Assembly (NCBI GenBank): GCA_050729835.1
Contig: JBOHLS010000050.1
Location: forward strand, 1 to 10,201
Direction: 5' to 3'
DNA length: 10,201 bases
From: REEB95 sp050729835
GTDB taxonomy: Bacteria; Pseudomonadota; Alphaproteobacteria; ATCC43930; CGMCC-115725
Positions 5,519-10,201 of this stretch are shown here, piece by piece. Under the pieces are notes generated by a model. That model searched no databases and had not been told where the DNA came from. It saw nothing but the letters and a program-made list of their open reading frames with translations. Both the position numbers and the translations under genes were made by a program. How positions within the stretch are numbered: position 1 is the stretch's first letter; every line of letters begins with the position of its first letter.

Positions 5519-5675
5519 GCAGCATGAAAAACCGCGCCGTGAATTCGTTCGCCACGCCGCCGATCCGATCGCTGCACCGGCGGTGGCGGCATGGGTCCGA
5601 TTCGTCTTGGCCTGCTTCTTGCTGCGGCTCAGGTATGGGCAAAGCCGGGCGACAATCCGGCAAGGGAGGCAGGCG

Positions 5676-5987
5676 ATGGGCATCCAATTCCAATCCTCGG
5701 TGATTGGCGCGCGGTGGTCAGCGGAGCATTCGATCTCGCCGACCGGTTCGCGGCGTGTCGCTTCCCTTCTCTTCCGCAAACTGATCGCGAACGTCAATCG
5801 GCACCGGCTGGCCACCGACCGCGCCTACTATGCGTTGGTCAGCGCGATCACCGAGCTGCTCTCCGACGACGAAGTCGCAATCCTGGCGCTCTATCTGGCG
5901 CCGCAGCTTGCCGCGGCCGCGTCTCTGCGGCCGGCGCGCATGGCGTCACAGGCGGTGCCTAGCCGCGGGATGGACGGCCGTGCTTGA
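5676..5987 (+). CDS. Small hypothetical protein (103 aa)
   Basis: The ATG at 5676 is preceded by a strong ribosome site (AAGGGAGG, about 9 nt upstream), which fixes the start over longer in-frame options. The product has no signal peptide or recognised domain. Residues about 26-80 look helical and include a hydrophobic, acidic-capped stretch (ITELLSDDEVAILALYLAPQL). The tail is low-complexity. It overlaps the next gene by 8 nt, so the two are probably translated together. It lies divergently from the secreted protein-regulator unit across a 419-bp gap, but nothing ties it to that system. Confidence 0.55.
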   Translation: MGIQFQSSVIGARWSAEHSISPTGSRRVASLLFRKLIANVNRHRLATDRAYYALVSAITELLSDDEVAILALYLAPQLAAAASLRPARMASQAVPSRGMDGRA

Positions 5988-6333
5988 GCGTGCGGTGGCG
6001 CCGGGAACCGGGCTGACGCCGACCGATATCCGCTTGATCGGCCGCTTTGCCGATCAGATGGTTCGCGCCGGCAAATGGCGCGCGATCTACCACGCAAACG
6101 ATCTGTTCTGCGAATATTTCGCAGCGCGGCTCGAGGACGCGAAGCATTCGCGACTGATGATCGGCGTCCTGCACGGCCGCCACTACTTCTGCATGGACGA
6201 CCGCACCAGCGCCGTCTATGTCGACGACACGCTGCCCGCGGTGCTGCGGCGTGCTGGCCTGCCGGTACCGATCGAGGCCGGCGTGTCAAGTTCGGCCGAG
6301 AAGGTCGCGCTCGGCGTGACCCGGAACCAGTAG
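5980..6333 (+). CDS. Small hypothetical protein (117 aa), coupled to the previous gene
   Basis: The likely start is GTG 5980, overlapping the upstream stop (TGA 5985-5987) by 8 nt; GTG 5992 is an alternative. Coding quality is good from LTPTDIRLIGRFADQMVRAGKWRAIYHAND onward, followed by a compact region with YFAARLEDAKHSRLMIGVLHGRHYFCMDDRTSAVYVDD. No family is recognised, and no signal peptide or membrane segment is present. Its last 118 nt overlap the 3' end of the convergent lipoprotein gene, so one of the two C-termini is probably non-ancestral. The in-frame sequence before 5980 is Arg/Ser-rich and looks like a shadow of the previous gene. Confidence 0.55.
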   Translation: MLERAVAPGTGLTPTDIRLIGRFADQMVRAGKWRAIYHANDLFCEYFAARLEDAKHSRLMIGVLHGRHYFCMDDRTSAVYVDDTLPAVLRRAGLPVPIEAGVSSSAEKVALGVTRNQ

Positions 6334-6821
6334 CGCAAGAGATAACGTTGCGCATCGAGATCCCGCCGCACCCCGATGACGTGCGGCCAGCCGGCGTGGC
6401 AGCCCCAGGCATAGACCGAAAGCTGTCCGGCCAGGGCCGGCAACGGCCGATCGACGTCGGGAAAGGCGCGACAGAAATCCAGGATCGCGCGCGTCGGCAC
6501 CAGGCTGGTATCGCCTCTTTCATCGCAGGGCATACCGAATCCGATGCTGCAGGCGACGACCTTGCCCCCGGCGCAGCGCCAGACGATTGGCAACGCGGCG
6601 TTGTCGTTGAAGGCGGGACCGGGGTGCAGCTCGCGCGTCAGCGCGTCCGCTATCCATTCGGGTGATCTAGACCCGACATACAGGTCATCCGGATGGTCGA
6701 TCGTGCCGATTGCGGCGCAATATGCGACCGGGTCGACATATGTTACGTGAGTGAACGTGCAGCCTGCGACAGCGGCGAGCAGCGCAGACAGCACGAAGAC
6801 GAGCAGATGTCTCACCACCAT
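6216..6821 (-). CDS. Predicted lipoprotein of unknown function (201 aa)
   Basis: From ATG 6821 the product has a short basic start, a hydrophobic core and a lipobox VAG-C21, so it should be lipid-anchored after signal peptidase II cleavage. The mature part begins with VDPVAYCAAIGTIDHPDD and has several Cys (in WRCAGG, VACSIG, MPCDER, DFCRAF and WGCHAG) that could form disulfides. I recall similar hypothetical proteins in alphaproteobacteria ending soon after the ...YLLRYWFRV segment. Here about 30 further residues of unlike composition follow, all inside the overlap with the convergent gene, suggesting an eroded stop codon. No ribosome site precedes the ATG, but a promoter places the transcript start 1-3 nt before it. 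It is divergent from the thioredoxin gene. Confidence 0.7.
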   Translation of the reverse strand: MVVRHLLVFVLSALLAAVAGCTFTHVTYVDPVAYCAAIGTIDHPDDLYVGSRSPEWIADALTRELHPGPAFNDNAALPIVWRCAGGKVVACSIGFGMPCDERGDTSLVPTRAILDFCRAFPDVDRPLPALAGQLSVYAWGCHAGWPHVIGVRRDLDAQRYLLRYWFRVTPSATFSAELDTPASIGTGRPARRSTAGSVSST

Positions 6822-6829
6822 GCGGCACT

Positions 6830-6859
6830 TTAATAGGGCGGCGCTGCAGTCGGTGTAAA
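6830..6859 (-). promoter_or_regulatory. Promoter giving a near-leaderless lipoprotein mRNA
   Basis: On the minus strand TTTACA (6859-6854; one mismatch to TTGACA) is separated by 18 bp from TATTAA (6835-6830). The expected transcription start (about 6822-6824) lies 1-3 nt before the ATG at 6821. That would explain why no Shine-Dalgarno sequence precedes this gene. Confidence 0.5.
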
Positions 6860-6883
6860 GTGGCACCGTGGAGAGTTCGTACA

Positions 6884-7588
6884 ATGACGACTCAGCGTCC
6901 AACCGGTTCCCGGGCAGCGCATATCGCATCAGAGAGGGCGAATGAGCGCCTGATCGACTGGCTAGGCAGCGCCAAGCCCGCCCGCCGGCTTACGCGACGC
7001 ACAGCCCTGATCGCGAGTGCCGCGGCACTGATCGTGGCGCGTTCCAGCTCGGCATACGCCGCACCATCCGGTCGGTCGATTCCGAAGTTCGTCGGCTATG
7101 TCGGCGATTATTTTCCCTTCGATACGCCGCAGATCCTGCCGCGCATCGTTTTCGAGGACGCCACTGGCAAGGAGCATGACCTCAGCGCAATGGCCGGACG
7201 GATCGTGCTCTTGAATTTCTGGGCGACCTGGTGCGCGCCGTGTCTTGCCGAGATGCCCGACCTCGACCAGCTACAGGCGTATTATTCCGGCCGCGACTTC
7301 GGCGTGCTCGCACTCTGCACCGACGCGCGGAGCGTTCAAACCGTAAGCGATTTCCTGGTGGCTCACGGTCTCCGTAATCTCGGTACCTATTTCGATCCGA
7401 CGGGCGAGGATATGCACAACTGCGCGATCTCCGCGATGCCGACGTCCTTCATCATCGATCGCTCGGGCCGAGCTCGCGGAATCTTGCCGGGTGCCGCGCC
7501 CTGGGCGTCGCCTACCGGGCGGGCATTGATTGCCTATTACCTGGCGGAAATTCCTGGCAACGCCTCGGCGTGGATGAATAAAAGCTAG
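6884..7588 (+). CDS. TlpA/ResA-like thioredoxin-fold protein, exported
   Basis: The 234-aa product starts at ATG 6884, 8 nt after GGAGAG. An unusually long N-region (1-37) leads to TRRTALIASAAALIV (38-51), resembling a Tat signal, with likely processing near SAYAA (60). The thioredoxin-like domain spans about 84-225. It has the redox motif W116-C-A-P-C120 in LLNFWATWCAPC, and cis-Pro P186 in MPTSFIID. Proteins of this family act as periplasmic disulfide reductants, for instance in cytochrome c maturation or on specific partners. An additional Cys pair (C145, C180) is present. The gene is divergent from the Cys-rich lipoprotein, 62 bp away, so a shared control region is possible and that lipoprotein could be a partner (inference). 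There is no sign of a cytochrome c gene nearby. Confidence 0.88.
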   Translation: MTTQRPTGSRAAHIASERANERLIDWLGSAKPARRLTRRTALIASAAALIVARSSSAYAAPSGRSIPKFVGYVGDYFPFDTPQILPRIVFEDATGKEHDLSAMAGRIVLLNFWATWCAPCLAEMPDLDQLQAYYSGRDFGVLALCTDARSVQTVSDFLVAHGLRNLGTYFDPTGEDMHNCAISAMPTSFIIDRSGRARGILPGAAPWASPTGRALIAYYLAEIPGNASAWMNKS

Positions 7589-7633
7589 CCGCGAGTTTCA
7601 CCGGCACGTGCCGCATTTGCCATTGAGCGTCAT

Positions 7634-8017
7634 CTATCGGTCGAATCTTCTCTGACTCTCGCGTCCTTGGGCCGCGCTTTTCCCTAGCGTTCCGATCCAG
7701 ACAATGAGAAATCCTGTGACCGCGAGTCCCAACCCTATGGGAAGCGTCATTATCCACCGAACGACGCTGCCAGTACCGTCCGAGCTCGACGACAAGTCAC
7801 TGAGCCCAACCGTCGCCAATGTTTCGCCGAACTCCCAAGGAGTCCAGTATCCAGCGTGAATTGCCTGCACACATTGATACACCAGCGTTCCCAATCCCAG
7901 GAGGAATGTAACGGCTCCGAGCAAGATTACGCCGCGCCAGAGAATAGGCCCTAGAAACAGGCCAAAGAGAATGAGCGCGACAACCGCACTTCCAGCCCAC
8001 AGCAGATCAGCGCTCAC
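7634..8017 (-). CDS. Small integral membrane protein, unknown function
   Basis: The product is 127 aa with three predicted membrane segments (about 5-25, 28-50 and 88-111), a polar loop between the second and third (52-87, including YWTPWEFGETLATVGLSD) and a basic C-terminal tail. I chose GTG 8017 because GAGGTGA lies 4 nt upstream. ATG 8032 would have its only GAGG 3 nt away, too close. No family is recognised. It converges on the thioredoxin gene with a 45-nt gap holding only a short palindrome and no clear terminator. Confidence 0.6.
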   Translation of the reverse strand: MSADLLWAGSAVVALILFGLFLGPILWRGVILLGAVTFLLGLGTLVYQCVQAIHAGYWTPWEFGETLATVGLSDLSSSSDGTGSVVRWIMTLPIGLGLAVTGFLIVWIGTLGKSAAQGRESQRRFDR

Positions 8018-8375
8018 AATGTCACCTCGCATTGGCCTCGTCGGGCGCTCCGCGTGACAACAAATTTTCCAATGGCGCGACCGCGCTTTGCAGCGGGGAT
8101 CAAAGTGGACGAGGCGTTGTGCCCGCTAGAGCGCAGTTGACCATAAGAGAACCTGCCATTGATGTGACGCCCCAACGCAAGTCACATAGTGACGTTAATT
8201 GGATAATGAGCGCGCTTCCAGCGGTGACTACTCCCGCAATTTGGCGGTCCGCCAGGCGGCGGAATGAAGTAACAATTCATTTACCGATGCCCCCGTAACG
8301 TAAGCGTGCAGCCGGGTTCCCGCGATATGGGCCTCTCGGGAAAGCCCGCCGATCCACCCATGGCAAGGTATCGAA
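8018..8375. other. Non-coding stretch upstream of the PilZ gene, with GTGAC boxes
   Basis: No supported gene lies here. It holds a perfect GTCAC-ATA-GTGAC palindrome (8181-8193), further GTGAC copies at about 8054, 8165 and 8223, a TGGCGG-T-CCGCCA palindrome (8242-8254) and a weak hairpin (TTCCCG 8317-8322 with CGGGAA 8337-8342). The GTGAC boxes resemble those upstream of the amyloid-like operon, but the motif is short. Confidence 0.3.
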
Positions 8376-8744
8376 ATGGATCCGCCGCGCTTACCAGCTA
8401 ACGTTTCGTCGCTAAAAATGGCTGTGCCAGGACAACCGCCAAAAGGCGAGAGGCGGCTCCACAAACGCTACGCGCCAGACGAAATCTCCCTGACATTTCT
8501 CGGCGTCGATCATCCGGTTCTCAACTGGTCCCCGGAAGGTGTCCTCGTCGCTGATCGCCATCCAGAATTAGCGATCGGAACATCCGTCTCAGGGGTTTTG
8601 AGTGTCAGAGGTTACAGCGGACGGTTTCGGTTTTCCGCTGAACTGTTACGACGTGACGCGCGGACGAAGGAAACCGCATTTCGCTTCGTCAACCCTTCGC
8701 GTGCCGTGCTTGACGCGCTGTCTCGCATTTCGGAGCGGCCCTAG
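8376..8744 (+). CDS. PilZ-domain protein, predicted c-di-GMP receptor
   Basis: The 122-aa product begins at ATG 8376, 7 nt after AAGG; the next ATG (8418) has no ribosome site. A single PilZ domain covers about 24-115 and shows both c-di-GMP-binding motifs: R27-x3-R31 (RLHKR) and N50-W-S52-P-E-G55 (NxSxxG). Further beta-strand features typical of the fold follow (GTSVSGVLSV, FRFSAELLRRD, ETAFRFV). The protein is cytoplasmic with no output domain, so it would act by binding a partner. c-di-GMP commonly controls biofilm matrix and motility. That makes its location a few kb from an amyloid-like matrix locus suggestive, but there is no direct link in the sequence. Confidence 0.82.
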   Translation: MDPPRLPANVSSLKMAVPGQPPKGERRLHKRYAPDEISLTFLGVDHPVLNWSPEGVLVADRHPELAIGTSVSGVLSVRGYSGRFRFSAELLRRDARTKETAFRFVNPSRAVLDALSRISERP

Positions 8745-9330
8745 CGCGCCATCGCCGCCACTGGACGAGCGCCAAACCTGCGTGGTCGGGTGGGGCCAGA
8801 ATCACTCTCTTCGACCCCGCTCAGGTAACGGTCTCGCAGCAGTGACCGCCTCGTAGGCGATAGTGTAACGCGCGTCCTTGCCGCCGAATTGGCCCGCCTT
8901 TCGGCGTGACCTCGCTCCGCCCCTCCCTCACGATCCTCGGTGAGCTGCGCACTCCCCGGTCCTAGTTCTGGCTCGACTGCGTCGTCGGCTGCGGCTGCCG
9001 CCACGCGGTGACCAACGGGCGATTCTGTAGTGCGGCATCGCGATCGAATAAGGTTCGCATAGTGCGGCAAGGACGCCACAGCGAAAAAGTTTCTGACGCT
9101 GTAAAGAGCATGCTCGGGTTGACATACTACTATTTGGTGGATAACTCGCGTGCGCCGCACATCGACCCCATGGACAAAGCCTAGTGCGACAGATCATCGT
9201 AGGTGTGGAGACGCCTTTAGCGCCTCGGGCTTCCGTGAAGGACCTAGGATCGTGGAGTGGGATCACCCGAAACATCCTCGTGATCGATTGGTCGGATTGA
9301 CGCCCTCCTCATCGAGCGAAGGAGTCCGCC
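8745..9330. other. 586-bp stretch with no supported gene
   Basis: All frames are either interrupted or give Arg/Ala-rich shadow-like translations without a ribosome site or recognisable domain. The longest, on the minus strand, has composition typical of an out-of-frame GC-rich read. A TTGACA hexamer at 9119-9124 might belong to a promoter for the gene at 9331, but the candidate -10 elements are poor. It may be decayed coding sequence. Confidence 0.35.
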
Positions 9331-9759
9331 ATGCCCCGTTTGTCTTACATCCGCATTGTTGACGATGCGGCGCCAGCCCGGCGTCCGGAGGATTACGCGC
9401 GCATGGAGGCGTGGCGCCTGGACTCGTGCGAGATCGCACGCTCGAAGCTCCGGGTCCTGCAGCGCTTGCGCACTTCGGACGATGTGGCCGCGGAGAACCG
9501 CGTCGAGCGCCTCATGGACTGGTGGGGCGGCCTGTCGGAGCCAGTGCCGCGTGTTCCCGTTCTCCCACAGCCTAAGACGGCGAGGGTGCGAGCCGAGGCA
9601 GATTCCAGCTTGGCCACTCACCAGCTGCCGCGGTTGAGACTGGCCAGAAAGGGCGCGACGCTGAGGCGCCCCGGCCGGGAAGAGTCGCTTGTCAGGTGGA
9701 TGCCATGCCCGGTCGACAGGACTACGACAGAGCGCCCCTCTGCTGGGCATCACCCGTGA
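9331..9759 (+). CDS. Small hypothetical protein (142 aa)
   Basis: The ATG at 9331 lies 6 nt after a textbook AAGGAG. Residues 1-70 are charged and probably helical (RPEDYARMEAWRLDSCEIARSKLRVLQRLR ... RVERLMDWWGGL). The second half (about 72-142) is Pro/Arg-rich and low in complexity, so the original protein may have been shorter or the end frameshifted. No domain, signal peptide or membrane segment is seen. The stop codon overlaps the next start in a GTGA arrangement, indicating coupled translation. Confidence 0.5.
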   Translation: MPRLSYIRIVDDAAPARRPEDYARMEAWRLDSCEIARSKLRVLQRLRTSDDVAAENRVERLMDWWGGLSEPVPRVPVLPQPKTARVRAEADSSLATHQLPRLRLARKGATLRRPGREESLVRWMPCPVDRTTTERPSAGHHP

Positions 9760-9959
9760 CCGAGGAAATCGATATCTGGCACGGAGCCAATTTTCTGGTG
9801 AAACGCCATAGCGCCGACGCCCTGGTCGTCGCGGTCCAACGCGCTGATCAATGGCTCGCTGAGGGCGATGCCGACGGCCAAAGAATATGGACGCGCATCA
9901 GCGCCGCGTTACGCGAGTTGCAGCGCGCCGAGCCTGCCGCTGGCGAGTGGCGCAACTGA
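9756..9959 (+). CDS. Small DUF6961-like protein (67 aa)
   Basis: From GTG 9756 the product reads MTEEIDIWHGANFLVKRHSADALVVAVQRADQ..., a small, probably all-helical protein. It has the pattern I recall for a widespread alphaproteobacterial family (DUF6961-type: D-x-W-x2-A-x2-L-x-K-x-H ... A-x-RAD-x-L ... GD-x-x-G-x-x-W-x-R-I). I chose this GTG because it overlaps the previous stop by the GTGA coupling arrangement and gives the usual family length. ATG 9705, with AGGTGG upstream, would add 17 residues of shadow-like sequence. The function of such proteins is unknown. Confidence 0.6.
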   Translation: MTEEIDIWHGANFLVKRHSADALVVAVQRADQWLAEGDADGQRIWTRISAALRELQRAEPAAGEWRN

Positions 9960-10073
9960 ACCCCATCAAGTCACTGTACGCGCATCGCCCCTCGCCCGAC
10001 CGCGCACTCACATCGCCTGGAACACTGCCTTCAAGCTGGCGTCGTACTTGACCGAGTGCATGACGAATCACTT

Positions 10074-10201
10074 GAGGCCACCTCTAAAAACCCTCTATAT
10101 GCCGGCGTAGAATTCTGATTCAGTGATTCCATCGCGAGTGAAAGGAGTCACAGACATGGCAGGCCAACCCGGATTTTTCGATCTTCAGAACAGGTACGAG
10201 G
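10074..10201 (+). mobile_element. Left end of an IS5-family insertion sequence (runs off the window)
   Basis: The transposase start at 10156 is preceded by an AT-richer leader beginning at about 10074 (GAGGCCACCTCTAAAAACCC), the likely left inverted repeat. The boundary is approximate because the other end is not in the window and the repeat cannot be confirmed. Confidence 0.5.
10156..10201 (+). CDS. IS5-family transposase, N-terminal fragment
   Basis: Only the first 15 codons are present (MAGQPGFFDLQNRYE), 8 nt after AAGGAG. This opening closely matches a group of IS5-family transposases common in alphaproteobacteria that begin MAGQPGFFDLDERY. The rest of the DDE transposase is beyond the window edge. 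The identification rests on the N-terminus alone. Confidence 0.7.
   Translation, partial: MAGQPGFFDLQNRYE

Noticed and set aside
7602..7613. Palindrome CGGCACGTGCCG as a shared terminator between convergent genes
   Set aside because: No loop bases and no adjacent T-tract.
9119..9147. Sigma-70 promoter starting with TTGACA
   Set aside because: With 17-bp spacing the -10 (TAACTC) matches poorly; the better GATAAC needs a 15-bp spacer. Too weak to call.
8741..9160. 139-codon minus-strand frame after the PilZ gene
   Set aside because: No ribosome site, domain or signal; Arg/Ala/Glu-rich shadow composition.
1..10201. tRNA or rRNA genes and CRISPR arrays
   Set aside because: No cloverleaf, rRNA signature or regularly spaced direct repeats recognised on either strand by eye.

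Overview
The window is about 60% GC with compact, densely packed genes. Protein styles suggest an alphaproteobacterium, most likely Hyphomicrobiales (Bradyrhizobium-like): a TPR protein opening MLSMREPNLRGQKVIP, a NarL/LuxR regulator with a degenerate receiver, a small DUF6961-like protein and an IS5-type transposase start. This assignment is from memory of similar proteins, not from a search.

Left edge (1-510): the end of what looks like an IS21-family element, carrying two 21-bp near-repeats, abuts a TPR gene that stops inside its fourth repeat. The TPR gene was probably truncated by the insertion.

Main block (635-5256, all on the minus strand): a secretion/biofilm-type locus. In transcription order it encodes a secreted protein of unknown function, a LuxR-type regulator followed by a clear intrinsic terminator, and then a five-gene operon. 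The operon holds (1) a 194-aa exported protein with two Fap-amyloid-like repeats and a CxC motif, (2) a 112-aa exported protein with one such repeat, (3) an exported C39-type cysteine peptidase resembling FapD, (4) a 212-aa exported Thr/Asn/Gln-rich protein and (5) a 143-aa exported protein. Proteins 2, 4 and 5 share a motif L-x-x-Q-R-G-[GA] downstream of the signal peptide. It aligns in register with the double-glycine leaders cut by C39 peptidases, so these are plausible substrates of the operon's own peptidase. Both transcription units have a sigma-54-like -24/-12 promoter on the same strand. About 100-190 bp upstream of each lies a cluster of GTGACA/GACAC boxes that includes an identical 16-mer. 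A UUCG-capped hairpin separates the first operon gene from the rest, which would favour unequal expression of the main subunit.

Middle (5676-8017): two small overlapping genes of unknown function on the plus strand, a convergent lipoprotein gene with a near-leaderless promoter, a divergent TlpA-like thioredoxin with a possible Tat signal, and a small membrane protein on the minus strand.

Right part (8018-10201): a PilZ protein with both c-di-GMP-binding motifs, a 586-bp stretch with no supported gene, a translationally coupled pair of small genes, and the start of an IS5-family element running off the window. The accessory region is therefore bordered by transposon sequence on both sides.
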